A DNA stretch of 64,000 nt from Paracoccus versutus (GTDB lineage: Bacteria > Pseudomonadota > Alphaproteobacteria > Rhodobacterales > Rhodobacteraceae): positions 1 through 64,000 of the forward strand of contig NZ_JRKO01000033.1 in the NCBI RefSeq assembly GCF_000763885.1, in the 5' to 3' direction. Shown piece by piece: positions 18,237 through 26,940 of the stretch; positions within the stretch are counted from its first letter, which is position 1; every line of letters starts with the position of its first letter. A program made the translations under genes and the position numbers. The notes beneath the pieces were generated by a model that saw only the letters and a program-made list of their open reading frames with translations, searched no databases and was not told the origin of the DNA.

Positions 18237-19298
18237 ATGACCCTGATCCCGACCCTGACCGAGACCCTGTCGCGCGCCCGCGCCGATCTGCGCATCGGCC
18301 TGCCCGTGGTGATCGGCGACCAGCTTGTCGCGGCGGCCGAGACGCTGGCCGCCCCCCGGCTGGAGGCGATGCGCGCGCTTGGCCCGGCCGTGCTGGCCAT
18401 CACCGGCCCGCGCGCCGAGACGCTGAAGGTCCGGGTCTATGACGGCGACCTGGCGCGGATCGAGGTGCCGGGCGATGCCGATCTGGCCTGGCTGCGCGCG
18501 GTGGCCGATCCGGCGGGCGACCTGATGACGCCGATGAAGGGCCCCTTCCGCAGCCCGCGCGGCGGCGATGTGGACGCCCATCGCGCCGGCATCGCGCTGG
18601 CGAAATCGGCGCAGCTTCTGCCCGCCGTTCTGGTGGTTCCGGCGGCCGGGCCGGCCGAGGGGCTGACGCGGCTGTCGCCCGGTCCCGCGCTGGCGCAGAT
18701 GGCGACCGAGGCCGCGATGGCCCCCGTCGCCGCCGCGCGCCTGCCGCTGCTGGCGGCCGAGAATTCCAAGCTGCACATCTTCCGCCCCGACACCGGCGAG
18801 GCCGAGCATTACGCTGTCGAGATCGGCGCCCCCTCGCGCGCGGCGCCGGTGCTGGCGCGGCTGCATTCGGCCTGCTTCACCGGCGACGTGCTTGGCAGCC
18901 TGAAATGCGATTGCGGGCCGCAGCTGCATGCCGCCCTGGCCGCCATGGGCCAGGCGGGCGAGGGGGTGCTGCTTTACCTGAACCAGGAGGGGCGCGGCAT
19001 CGGCCTGGCCAACAAGATGCGCGCCTATGCCCTGCAGAACCAGGGTTTCGACACGGTCGAGGCCAATCACCGCCTGGGGTTCGAGGATGACGAGCGCGAT
19101 TTCCGCATCGGCGCCGGCATCCTGAAGAAGATGGGCTTCGGCGCGGTGAGGCTGATGACCAACAATCCGAAAAAGGTCGCCATGCTGGAGGGCCACGGCA
19201 TCCGCGTGGCCGAGCGCGTGCCGCTGATCACGCCGCGCAACCGCCACAATACCGGCTATCTGGACGTGAAGGCCGCGAAATCGGGCCATCTGCTGTGA
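18237..19298 (+). CDS. ribA: GTP cyclohydrolase II with N-terminal extension
   Basis: Encodes 353 residues, against about 200 for a minimal RibA. Residues ~165-353 hold the enzyme: [22 protein letters not shown] supplies the three zinc-ligand Cys, and [30 protein letters not shown] and the [16 protein letters not shown] segments complete the active site. It opens GTP to start riboflavin synthesis. Residues 1-160 are a separate Ala-rich domain without the acidic motifs of an active DHBP synthase, as in several alphaproteobacterial RibA proteins. The stop overlaps the next gene's GTG, so the two are coupled. Confidence 0.93.
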   Translation: MTLIPTLTETLSRARADLRIGLPVVIGDQLVAAAETLAAPRLEAMRALGPAVLAITGPRAETLKVRVYDGDLARIEVPGDADLAWLRAVADPAGDLMTPMKGPFRSPRGGDVDAHRAGIALAKSAQLLPAVLVVPAAGPAEGLTRLSPGPALAQMATEAAMAPVAAARLPLLAAENSKLHIFRPDTGEAEHYAVEIGAPSRAAPVLARLHSACFTGDVLGSLKCDCGPQLHAALAAMGQAGEGVLLYLNQEGRGIGLANKMRAYALQNQGFDTVEANHRLGFEDDERDFRIGAGILKKMGFGAVRLMTNNPKKVAMLEGHGIRVAERVPLITPRNRHNTGYLDVKAAKSGHLL

Positions 19299-19831
19299 GG
19301 TTGCTGCTGACGCCCATGGGGCTGCGGGCGGGGTCGCGGGTCATTCCCTGCGCGGTCGGGCGCGGCGGCATCCGCACCGACAAGCGCGAAGGCGACGGCG
19401 CGACGCCCGTGGGCCGGCACCGCATCGTCGGGCTGCTCTATCGTCCCGACCGGGTGACGCGGCCGGCGGCCTGGGCGCGGCCGATCCTGCCGGGCGACCT
19501 GTGGTGCGATGCATCAGACCATCCGGCCTATAACCATCCGGTGCGCGCGCCCTTCGGCCCCAGCCACGAGGCGATGCGGCGCCCCGATCCGCTTTACGAC
19601 ATCGTGCTGGTGACGGATTGGAACTGGCCCGATGCCCGGCCGGGCGCGGGGTCCGCGATCTTCCTGCATCAATGGCGCCGGCCGGGGTTTCCGACCGCAG
19701 GCTGCATCGCCATGGCGCGGCGCGACCTGGCCTGGCTCGCCTCGGCCGTCGCGCCGGGGGATGTGCTGGACATCCCCGCCCTGCCGCGCTGGCCGGGGCG
19801 CAAGGCCACGGTGCGGCACGGCAAGGACTGA
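19295..19831 (+). CDS. L,D-transpeptidase (YkuD) domain protein
   Basis: Encodes 178 residues. A glycine-rich start ([20 protein letters not shown]) and the catalytic segment [19 protein letters not shown] with His and nucleophilic Cys match the YkuD fold, which makes 3-3 peptidoglycan cross-links or attaches lipoproteins. No signal peptide is visible, which is odd for a periplasmic enzyme. This short soluble clade is widespread in alphaproteobacteria and may act on other substrates. The GTG start overlaps the ribA stop. Confidence 0.83.
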   Translation: MRLLLTPMGLRAGSRVIPCAVGRGGIRTDKREGDGATPVGRHRIVGLLYRPDRVTRPAAWARPILPGDLWCDASDHPAYNHPVRAPFGPSHEAMRRPDPLYDIVLVTDWNWPDARPGAGSAIFLHQWRRPGFPTAGCIAMARRDLAWLASAVAPGDVLDIPALPRWPGRKATVRHGKD

Positions 19832-19853
19832 GGACGGCAAGGGCTGAGGCGCG

Positions 19854-20603
19854 TCAGAGCGCCGTATAGCCGCCGTCCACCAGGTGATAGCTGCCGGTGA
19901 TGAAGCTGGCGCGCTCCGAAAGCAGGAACAGGACAAGCCCCGCCACCTCGTCCGCCCGGCCCAGCCGGCCGACGGGATGGCGGGCGACCAGCGCCTGCTT
20001 GACCTCCGGGTCCAGCTGGTCGAGCAGCGGCGTGTCGATGAAGGCCGGGCCGACCGAGTTCACCCGGATGCCCTGCGCCGCATATTCCAGCGCCGCGTTC
20101 TTGGTCATGCCCACCACGGCATGCTTGGCCGAGACATAGGCCCCGGCCCCGTTGAACCCGACCGAGCCGAGGATCGAGGCCATGTTCACGATCGCCCCGC
20201 CGCCCGATTCCAGCATGGCCGGGATGCCGTAGCGCATGCCATAGAAGACCGCGTTCAGGTTGACGTCGATCACCTTTTGCCAACCGTCCAGCGGGTATTC
20301 CCCGACCGGCGCGCTGGGGCCGCCGATGCCGGCATTGTTCACCAGCAGGTGCAGCCCGCCCAGCCCCTTGGCGACCTCGACGGCCTTGCGCACCTGCTCG
20401 GGGTCCGAGACGTCGGCCGCCACGGCCTCGGCCCGGCCGCCCGCGGCGACGATCCGCTCGGCGGTGGCGCGGGCCGTCGCTTCGTGCAGGTCGGCCGCCA
20501 CCACCGTGGCGCCCGAGGCGGCCAGTTCCAGCGCGATCGCCTCGCCCAGCCCCGAACCGGCGCCGGTGACAAGGGCGATCTGGTTGTCGAAACGAATATC
20601 CAT
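19854..20603 (-). CDS. Short-chain dehydrogenase/reductase
   Basis: Encodes 249 residues. The classical SDR motifs are present: TGAGSGLG (residues ~13-20) for NAD(P) binding, NNAGIGG, the catalytic Ser in NMASILGS and YVSAK, and a C-terminal SYHLVDGGYTAL. An acidic residue after beta-strand 2 (ADLHE) favours NAD(H). Substrate cannot be inferred; sorbitol, 3-hydroxybutyrate or sugar-alcohol dehydrogenases look similar. The ATG at 20603 gives the usual short N-terminus. Neighbours give no pathway hint. Confidence 0.85.
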   Translation of the reverse strand: MDIRFDNQIALVTGAGSGLGEAIALELAASGATVVAADLHEATARATAERIVAAGGRAEAVAADVSDPEQVRKAVEVAKGLGGLHLLVNNAGIGGPSAPVGEYPLDGWQKVIDVNLNAVFYGMRYGIPAMLESGGGAIVNMASILGSVGFNGAGAYVSAKHAVVGMTKNAALEYAAQGIRVNSVGPAFIDTPLLDQLDPEVKQALVARHPVGRLGRADEVAGLVLFLLSERASFITGSYHLVDGGYTAL

Positions 20604-20700
20604 GCGATTCTCCTGCGCGGTTCCGGGACAGCATATCATCCGCCGGGAACCCGTCCCTGCGACCAACCGTATCAATGCGCGGCGGCGGCCTGGGTTCCCG

Positions 20701-21900
20701 TTACAGCGGCCCGGTCTGCCACAGCCGGATCTTCAGCCCGCCATGGGCGACGTAGGGGCCCGGTTCGCGAAAGGGCAGGCCGGTGGCGCGGGCCAACGGC
20801 GCCTCGCTGGTGACAAGGCCGACGCGCCAGCCGCGGAAGCGTTCGCGCAGCACCTCGCCCAGCGTCGCGTGCAGGCCGAAAAGCGGACCCTTGTTGCCGA
20901 TGCGCGCGCCATAGGGCGGGTTGACCATGACCAGGCCCGGCGGGCCTTCGGGGCGGAGGAGATCGCCGATGGCGCGGTTTTCGAAGCTGGTCCAGCCGTC
21001 CAGCCCGGCGCGGGCGGCGTTTTCGCGGCTCATGCGGATCGCGCCGGGGTCGCGGTCGCTGCCGTGGTAGCGGGGCTCGGCCGGCGCGGGCGGGGCAGGG
21101 GCGTTGCGCATCGCCTGCCATGCCTGCGCGTCGAAGCTTGGCAGCCGTTCGAAGGCGAAAGGCCGCATCCGTCCGGGGCTGAGGCCCGCCGCGATCTCGG
21201 CCGCCTCGATGACGAAGGTGCCCGAGCCGCACATCGGGTCCAGCACCGGCTCGGCCCCGTCGAAGCCGCATTGGCGCAGGAACATCGCCGCCATGGTCTC
21301 GCGCATCGGCGCCTTGCCCACCGCCTGCTTGTGGCCGCGCCGGTGCAGCGATTCGCCCGATGTGTCCAGGCTGATGGTGCAAAGGTCGTCCTCGATGCGG
21401 ATCTTCAGCGTGACCGGCGCGTCCTCGGCCACGGGGGCGCCCAGGCTGTCGCGGATCGCGGCCTCGATGCGCTGGGTGATGGCGCCGGCGTGATAGATGC
21501 GGGACTTGCGGCTGCTGGCCTCGATGCGGATGGGCACGTCCGGGCGCAACCAGTCGGCCCAGGGAAAGCGGCGCGCGCGCTTGTCGAGCTGCGCCGGATG
21601 CAGGGCGCGAAAGGCGCCGATGCGCGCGAGGACGCGGGTCGCGCCGCGGATTTCCAGGTTCGCCCGCCAGACATCCGCCCAGCCGCCGGTGAACGTGACG
21701 CCGCCGGGCTGGGCCTGCGCGTCCCAGCCGAGCGCGCGGGCTTCCGCCGCCAGCGGTTCTTCAAGGCCGGGGGTGGCGACCAGGAAGATCTCCATCCGCG
21801 CCGGATCGGCGGCCAGCGGCGCGGCGTCAGGCTGCGGCCGGGGCGGGGTCGGGGCGGATCGGGTCTTGGCGGGCTGGGTCTTGGTGGTGCGGGGCTTCAT
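20701..21900 (-). CDS. THUMP-domain class I RNA methyltransferase
   Basis: Encodes 399 residues. A low-complexity basic, Pro/Thr/Ala-rich N-terminal tail (~35 residues) is followed by a THUMP-like RNA-binding region, then a Rossmann methyltransferase with DPMCGSGTFVIEAAEIA (SAM binding) and the catalytic VNPPYGARIG. This N4/N2-type NPPY signature matches the RlmL/YcbY N-terminal half, which makes m2G in 23S rRNA, or archaeal-type Trm14. An in-frame ATG slightly upstream would add about ten residues. Standing alone it is likely a 23S rRNA or tRNA guanine-N2 methyltransferase. Confidence 0.88.
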   Translation of the reverse strand: MKPRTTKTQPAKTRSAPTPPRPQPDAAPLAADPARMEIFLVATPGLEEPLAAEARALGWDAQAQPGGVTFTGGWADVWRANLEIRGATRVLARIGAFRALHPAQLDKRARRFPWADWLRPDVPIRIEASSRKSRIYHAGAITQRIEAAIRDSLGAPVAEDAPVTLKIRIEDDLCTISLDTSGESLHRRGHKQAVGKAPMRETMAAMFLRQCGFDGAEPVLDPMCGSGTFVIEAAEIAAGLSPGRMRPFAFERLPSFDAQAWQAMRNAPAPPAPAEPRYHGSDRDPGAIRMSRENAARAGLDGWTSFENRAIGDLLRPEGPPGLVMVNPPYGARIGNKGPLFGLHATLGEVLRERFRGWRVGLVTSEAPLARATGLPFREPGPYVAHGGLKIRLWQTGPL

Positions 21901-22061
21901 CGGGTTCCGGCTGGCGAAAGGGCCCCGCATCATGCGCCGGGGCGCGGGCGAAGGCAATCCGTGGCCATTGTCGCCGTTGCGGCGGCAGTATTCCCCGATT
22001 GGCGCCATTTCGTGCCATGCGCATCGCCCCTATCTTGGGCGCAACAGGATATAAGGAGAGC

Positions 22062-22859
22062 ATGATGGCCACGAGTGACGCCCCCATCCAGATCGGCCGG
22101 GTGGCCCTGATCGTCAACGACCTCGACCGGGTCGGGGATTTCTACCGCTCGGTGATCGGGCTGGAGCGGATTTCCGGCAGCGGCGAAGAGCTGGTGCTGG
22201 GCGCGGGCGACAAGCCGCTGCTGGAGCTGCGCCGCGACCGGGCCGCCCGCCCGCGCCCGCAAGAGGCGGGGCTCTTCCATACCGCCTTCCTTCTGCCCGA
22301 CCGCGCGGCGCTGGGACGCTGGCTGCGCTTTGTCGCCGGGCGCGGGATCGGGCTCGACGGGGCCTCGGACCACCTGGTTAGCGAGGCGCTCTATCTGCGC
22401 GACCCCGAGGGCAACGGCATCGAGGTCTATGCCGACCGTCCCCGCAGCGCCTGGCAGCATGACGGGGCCGAGGTGCGGATGGACGCGCTGGCGCTGGACA
22501 TGGCGGACCTGCTGGCGGCGGATGCGGGCGCCTGGACCGGCGCGCCGGAGGGAAGCGTGGTGGGCCATGTCCACCTGCAGGTGGGCGACGTGGCCGCGGC
22601 CGAGGATTTCTGCATGAACCGCCTGGGCATGGAGCGGATGGCGCATCGCTTCGGCGCGAGCTTCTTTGCCACCGGCGGCTATCATCACCATCTGGCGGGC
22701 AATGTCTGGAACAGCCGCGGCGCGGGGTTGCGCAGCCCCGGTTCGGCCGGGCTGGCCGAGGTGGTGCTGGCCGCCGATCCCGACCGGCTGCGGGCGCTGG
22801 AAGCGGCGGCGTTGCGCGATCCCTGGGGCACCGTCTTCCGCGTCGAGCCCAAGGGTTGA
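22062..22859 (+). CDS. VOC-family (glyoxalase/bleomycin resistance/dioxygenase) protein
   Basis: Encodes 265 residues with two VOC modules. The first begins IGRVALIVNDLDRVGDFYRSVIGLERI and ends IEVYADRPR; the second begins VGHVHLQVGDVAAAEDFCMNRLGMERM and has HHHLAGNVW. His and Glu metal ligands are in place. The overall plan is that of YfiE/CatE-like catechol-2,3-dioxygenase homologues, though activity cannot be told from sequence. Two ATGs are in frame; AAGGAG at 22053-22058 suits the second (22065) slightly better. It is transcribed towards the phosphoesterase gene. Confidence 0.85.
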   Translation: MMATSDAPIQIGRVALIVNDLDRVGDFYRSVIGLERISGSGEELVLGAGDKPLLELRRDRAARPRPQEAGLFHTAFLLPDRAALGRWLRFVAGRGIGLDGASDHLVSEALYLRDPEGNGIEVYADRPRSAWQHDGAEVRMDALALDMADLLAADAGAWTGAPEGSVVGHVHLQVGDVAAAEDFCMNRLGMERMAHRFGASFFATGGYHHHLAGNVWNSRGAGLRSPGSAGLAEVVLAADPDRLRALEAAALRDPWGTVFRVEPKG

Positions 22860-22883
22860 GCCGGGGCCGGGGGCTTTGCCCCC

Positions 22884-22920
22884 GCGCCTCCCGGACCCCT
22901 CGATGGGGTCCGGGAGGCGC
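22884..22920. terminator. Strong 16-bp hairpin between convergent genes (repeat copy 4)
   Basis: A perfect 16-bp stem (GCGCCTCCCGGACCCC at 22884-22899 with its complement at 22905-22920) and a 5-base loop. It is preceded by a smaller GGGGGC/GCCCCC hairpin and followed by CCCCCAGGGTATTC and ACGAAGA, so it is a member of the dispersed repeat family. It lies between the VOC gene and the convergent phosphoesterase gene and is well placed as a bidirectional terminator. Confidence 0.75.
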
Positions 22921-22950
22921 TCCCCCAGGGTATTCATGCAACGAAGAAGA

Positions 22951-23739
22951 TCAGGCCGGGCGCCAGAGCCCCTCGCGGCGGGTGAAGCGCAGCTGTTCGG
23001 GCGGTCGGAAGCCGGGCTCGGTCATGGGCGCGACGTGGCGCTCGACCAGCAGGTCGGGGCCGGCGAACTCCAGCACGGCGAATTCGTTCTGCCGGTCGCC
23101 GGGCCGGTCGCACAGCGCGGTGCCGGCCTGGACTTGCAGGATCGGCCGCCCCCGTTCGCCCAGGAAGGCGCCGATCGACCACAGGTGCAGGTGGCCGGTC
23201 AGGACCAGCTGCACGCCCTCGGCCTGAAAGCCGGCCAGCGCCGGGGCGGCGCCCTGCATCAGCGCCTTGTCCACCTGCGGGCGCTGCTGCATCGGGTGGT
23301 GCAGCGCGACGATGTTGATGCAGGCGGGGTCCAGCCCGGCGATCACCCGCGCCACCTGCGCGGGCGTGACGATGCCGCGCTGCCAGGACATCGGGTCCAC
23401 GCTGTTGATGCCCTGCACCCGCAGGTTGCCGACATGGCCCACGGGCTCGAGGTTCTCGGCGATGGCGCGCCGCCAGCGGCGCCAGGGGCGCATCATCCGG
23501 TCCGCCAGCTTGTAGAGCGGGATGTCGTGGTTGCCGGGCACCGCCAGCAGCGGCGCCTCGATCCGGCGCAGGAAGGCCGCGGCCTGCGCGAATTGCGCCG
23601 AGCGGCCGCGATGGGTCAGGTCGCCCGTCACCACCACCAGATCGGCGCGGGCGGCGTTGATGCGGTCGATCAGCGGCTCGACCAGCGGCTTGCGCTCCAA
23701 GCCGAAATGCAGGTCCGAGAGATGCAGGATGCGCGTCAT
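22951..23739 (-). CDS. Calcineurin-like metallophosphoesterase
   Basis: Encodes 262 residues. All five metal-binding blocks of the family are seen: LSDLHFG, VVTGDLTHRG, VPGNHD, VALHHP and TGHLHLW. Such enzymes hydrolyse phosphomonoesters, phosphodiesters or UDP-diacylglucosamine; the substrate here is unknown. The stop codon lies just inside the repeat tail. The start overlaps the stop of the upstream lipid-kinase gene, so the two are coupled, and a role in phospholipid or signalling-lipid turnover is a reasonable guess. Confidence 0.9.
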   Translation of the reverse strand: MTRILHLSDLHFGLERKPLVEPLIDRINAARADLVVVTGDLTHRGRSAQFAQAAAFLRRIEAPLLAVPGNHDIPLYKLADRMMRPWRRWRRAIAENLEPVGHVGNLRVQGINSVDPMSWQRGIVTPAQVARVIAGLDPACINIVALHHPMQQRPQVDKALMQGAAPALAGFQAEGVQLVLTGHLHLWSIGAFLGERGRPILQVQAGTALCDRPGDRQNEFAVLEFAGPDLLVERHVAPMTEPGFRPPEQLRFTRREGLWRPA

Positions 23740-24698
23740 CCGGCATCCCGCCCGCCGCTATCGGCCGGGACCAGCACCTTCAGCGCGCCCCGGCGCACGC
23801 GGATGCGAAAGGGCGAATCCATCCAGGTCTTTTCGCCGTCATGGGCGACATATTCATGGCGCGGCACGGTCTCCAGCTCGAATTCATCGGCGCAGATCAG
23901 GTCGAAATCGGCATAGCGCGCCGTCTTGCCCAGGGCCAGCCGCAGCGCCGAGCGCACCAGCGGCCCCGGCCGCTTCGCCCGCGCCAGCAGCAGCGCCATC
24001 TGGCCCTGGCGCACGCAATCGGCCCCTTCCAGCCCGAAGGTGTCGAGCTGGTAGGCGCTTTTCGCCACGAAGGCCAGGGCGGTGGTGAAGCGCCGCTCTT
24101 CGCCGTTCGCGCGCACGGTTAGGCGCAGCGGGCGGCGCAGCGTCCACAGCGCCGCCACCGCCGACCAATAGGCCGCCAGCCGCGACCGGCCCCAGCGCCG
24201 ATAGATGCTTTCGCGGCGCCGCAGGATCTCGGGATAGGCGCCGAAGCTGACATTGTTCAGGAAGATCATGCCGTTCATCTCGCCGACATGGACGCGGCGG
24301 ATGCGGGGGGCGTCGAAGATCGCCAGCGCCGCCTCGACCGTCTCGCCCGAGCCGAGGTCGCGGGCGAAATAGTTGAAGGTGCCGCCGGGGATCACCGCCA
24401 TCGCCGCCGGGGTGCCGGCAACCGCGCCGGCCACGGCCGCCTGGGTGCCGTCGCCGCCGGCGGCGACGATCAGGTCGAACCCCTCGGCCACCGCCTCGCG
24501 CGCCATGGCGGGCAGGTCGGCACCCTTGCCGGTGCCGCGGAACCGAAGCTCGGCCACCCGGCCCTGCAAGGCCGCGCGCAGCTTGCCCGCGATGTCGTCG
24601 CCCGCCTCGCGCCCCGAGCCCATGTTCACGATAGCGCAGACCCGCGCCCTGGCCAGGTCGAAATCGGGGCTTGCTGCCGGCTCGTCCTGGCCGTTCAT
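23736..24698 (-). CDS. Diacylglycerol kinase-catalytic-domain lipid kinase
   Basis: Encodes 320 residues of the DAGK/YegS/LCB5 family. The nucleotide site AAGGDGTQAAVAGAV is at about residue 80, followed by IPGGTFNYFARDLG and NNVSFGAYPEI. The C-terminal beta-rich domain ends at VRRGALKVLVP. Substrate could be diacylglycerol, a sphingoid base or another lipid alcohol. It is coupled to the metallophosphoesterase downstream. The start is the ATG at 24698, with divergent transcription from the siderophore operon beyond a 377-base spacer. Confidence 0.88.
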   Translation of the reverse strand: MNGQDEPAASPDFDLARARVCAIVNMGSGREAGDDIAGKLRAALQGRVAELRFRGTGKGADLPAMAREAVAEGFDLIVAAGGDGTQAAVAGAVAGTPAAMAVIPGGTFNYFARDLGSGETVEAALAIFDAPRIRRVHVGEMNGMIFLNNVSFGAYPEILRRRESIYRRWGRSRLAAYWSAVAALWTLRRPLRLTVRANGEERRFTTALAFVAKSAYQLDTFGLEGADCVRQGQMALLLARAKRPGPLVRSALRLALGKTARYADFDLICADEFELETVPRHEYVAHDGEKTWMDSPFRIRVRRGALKVLVPADSGGRDAG

Positions 24699-25075
24699 GT
24701 CCTGGTCCTTTCCGCATTGCCACGCCCCCCGAACCCGCGGCCCCGGCGCCCGGTTCCGGTTCTCGCCGGGGCCGGGGTTGCGACAATTCGCCGGCCGGCG
24801 CTAATCCTGATCTTTTTACTTGCCTTTCTGGACCCGCTTTGACAGATTGCCGGCGGGAAGCTGAAGGGCGGGATTTCCAGACCGCCGCCCGACCGGCCGT
24901 GCCCCTTGGGGATTGCGGCGGTTCGCCACCCGAGACATCAGTTGCCAAACCCTGCGCAGGAGAGTTCTGCCCCGGATACGATCGCAGCATCATCCATGTC
25001 TGCACAGCCAGCGCCAGTCCCAAAGCCGCTGGCCGCCGCCGGGATCGGGGACGAAATTCCTTTGAAACGAGATGC
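24699..25075. other. Divergent intergenic region upstream of entC
   Basis: This 377-base spacer separates the lipid-kinase gene and entC, which diverge. It contains no convincing gene. A TTGACA hexamer at 24839-24844 could be a -35 element for the siderophore operon, but no good -10 follows at the usual distance. An A+T-richer patch (CTGATCTTTTTACTTG, about 24807-24822) is the best place to look for an iron-regulator site; I cannot identify a clear Fur, RirA or Irr box. Confidence 0.4.
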
Positions 25076-26284
25076 ATGATGAACATCCGCCTTTCCGAGG
25101 CGCCCAGCAAGACGGCGTCGCCCGTGCCTGATCCGGTTCTTTTCGGTTTCGACGGCCCTTCGGGGCGCATCCTGGGGCGCGGCCCCGCGCGGCGGATCGC
25201 CGCCGGCAGTGCCGCGACGCTGGAGACGCGCGTGGCCGCGGCCCTTGCCGGGGCGGCGCCGGACGAGATGATCGGCGGCGCCTTGCCCTTTGACCGCGAG
25301 GCCGGGGATTGCCTGTGGCAATGCCGGCGCAGCGATGCGCCCGCGTCCGGCGGCGCCGCGCCGCAGGGCCTGCCGCTGCCGGACTGGCGCCTGACGGCCG
25401 AGCCTGCCGCGCGCGACTATGCCGGCGCCGTCGCCCGCGCGCTTGGCATCATGGCCGAGGAGGCCGGTAGCCGCGACGCGCTGGAAAAGATCGTGCTGGC
25501 TCGCACGCTGCTGGTCGAATCCACCGCGCCGATCCCGGTCGAGGCGCTGATGGCGCGGCTGCATGCCGACCGCAGCGTGACCGCCTTTCGCGTGGCGCTG
25601 CCCGCCGGGCCCGAGCATCCGCAGGGCCGCGCGCTTTGCGGCGCCACGCCCGAGCTGCTGGTCGAGAAGCGCGGCCGGCGCATCGCCTCGCATCCGCTGG
25701 CGGGTTCGGCCCGGCGGCTGGCCGATGCGGCCGCCGACCGCGCCGCCGCCCAGGCCCTGTCCGGCTCGGCCAAGGACCACCGCGAACATGCGCTGGTGGT
25801 CGAGTCGATCCTGGACATCCTGGCCCCCTATTGCCGCGAACTGGGCTGCCCCGAGGGCACCTGCATCACCTCGACCCGCAGCATGTGGCACCTGGGCACC
25901 CGGATCGAGGGGCGGCTGAAGGACGAGGACACGCCCTCGGTCGTGCTGGCCTCGGCGCTGCATCCGACGCCGGCGGTCTGCGGCGTGCCGATGGCGCGGG
26001 CGGCCGGCTTCATCAAGGCCCTTGAACCCGTGGCGCGGGATTTCTATGCCGGCGCGGTCGGCTGGTGCGACGCAAGCGGGGACGGCGCCTGGCATGTCGC
26101 CATCCGCTGCGCCGAGATCAGCGGCCGGCGGGCGCGGCTATACGCGGGCGCGGGGATCGTCCCCGGCTCGGACCCGATGGCCGAGGCCGCCGAGACCGGC
26201 GCCAAGTTCGGCGCGCTTCTGGCCGCCCTTGGCCTGCCGCAGGATGCGGCCCTGCAGGGCGTGCCCTGCAACGGAGAGACCTGA
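25076..26284 (+). CDS. entC: Isochorismate synthase
   Basis: Encodes 402 residues of the chorismate-binding (MST) fold. Signature segments are EKIVLARTLLVES, LCGATPELLVEK, HPLAGSARR, KDHREHALVVESI and SALHPTPAVCGVP, which surround the magnesium and chorismate site. It converts chorismate to isochorismate, the first committed step to 2,3-dihydroxybenzoate. Two ATGs (25076 and 25079) start the frame; the Shine-Dalgarno is weak. It overlaps entB by one base (TGATG) and starts an entC-entB-entA operon that lacks the adenylase gene, which lies on the other strand. Confidence 0.93.
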   Translation: MMNIRLSEAPSKTASPVPDPVLFGFDGPSGRILGRGPARRIAAGSAATLETRVAAALAGAAPDEMIGGALPFDREAGDCLWQCRRSDAPASGGAAPQGLPLPDWRLTAEPAARDYAGAVARALGIMAEEAGSRDALEKIVLARTLLVESTAPIPVEALMARLHADRSVTAFRVALPAGPEHPQGRALCGATPELLVEKRGRRIASHPLAGSARRLADAAADRAAAQALSGSAKDHREHALVVESILDILAPYCRELGCPEGTCITSTRSMWHLGTRIEGRLKDEDTPSVVLASALHPTPAVCGVPMARAAGFIKALEPVARDFYAGAVGWCDASGDGAWHVAIRCAEISGRRARLYAGAGIVPGSDPMAEAAETGAKFGALLAALGLPQDAALQGVPCNGET

Positions 26285-26940
26285 TGGCCCTGCCCGGCAT
26301 CGCCCCCTATGTCCCCCCGACCGAGGCCGAGCTGCCCAAGGCGCGCGGTCCCTGGCAGCCCCGCCGCGACCGGCTGGCGCTGCTGGTCCACGACATGCAG
26401 CGCTATTTCTGCCGCATCTATCCCGAGGGCGCGCCCCTGGCGCCGGTGGTCGGCAATATCGCGCGGCTGATCGGCGCGGCGCGGGCGGCGGGCGTTCCGA
26501 TCTTTTACACCGCGCAGAAGGGCGACCAGTTCCGCCCGGATCGCGGGCTTCAGGCCGACCTGTGGGGGCCGGGGATGAGCGCCATCCCCGAGCATGAGGA
26601 GATCCTGCCCGAGCTGGCCCCGGCGACGGGCGACATCGTGCTGCTGAAGCATCGCTACAGCGCCTTCCAGCGCTCGAACCTCGAGCATCTGATGCGGGCG
26701 CGCGGCCGCGACCAGCTGATGATCTGCGGCGTCTATGCCCATATCGGCTGCCTCGCCACCGCCGTCGAGGCGTTCCAGCGCGACATCGAGGCCTTTGCCG
26801 TGGCCGATGCGCAGGCCGATTTCTCGCGCGAGAAGCAGGACATGGCCATGGGCTGGATCGCCGCCACCTGCGGCGTGGCCCTGTCCACCCGGCAGGCGCT
26901 GGCGGCGCTTGGCGGGCAGGAGATGAAATCATGCGCCTGA
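26284..26940 (+). CDS. entB: Isochorismatase, without aryl carrier domain
   Basis: Encodes 218 residues. The isochorismatase fold is clear: RLALLVHDMQRYFCR with the catalytic Asp, FYTAQKGDQ, KHRYSAFQRSNLEHLM and GVYAHIGCLATAVEAF as in EntB. It hydrolyses isochorismate to 2,3-dihydro-2,3-dihydroxybenzoate and pyruvate. EntB proteins are usually about 285 residues because an aryl carrier domain is fused at the C-terminus; here the protein stops after the isochorismatase domain. The carrier is encoded separately at 27698-27943. It overlaps entA by ten bases. Confidence 0.93.
   Translation: MALPGIAPYVPPTEAELPKARGPWQPRRDRLALLVHDMQRYFCRIYPEGAPLAPVVGNIARLIGAARAAGVPIFYTAQKGDQFRPDRGLQADLWGPGMSAIPEHEEILPELAPATGDIVLLKHRYSAFQRSNLEHLMRARGRDQLMICGVYAHIGCLATAVEAFQRDIEAFAVADAQADFSREKQDMAMGWIAATCGVALSTRQALAALGGQEMKSCA

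Noticed and set aside
24807..24822. A Fur box upstream of entC
   Set aside because: The A+T-rich patch is not palindromic enough to call; left as a place to test.
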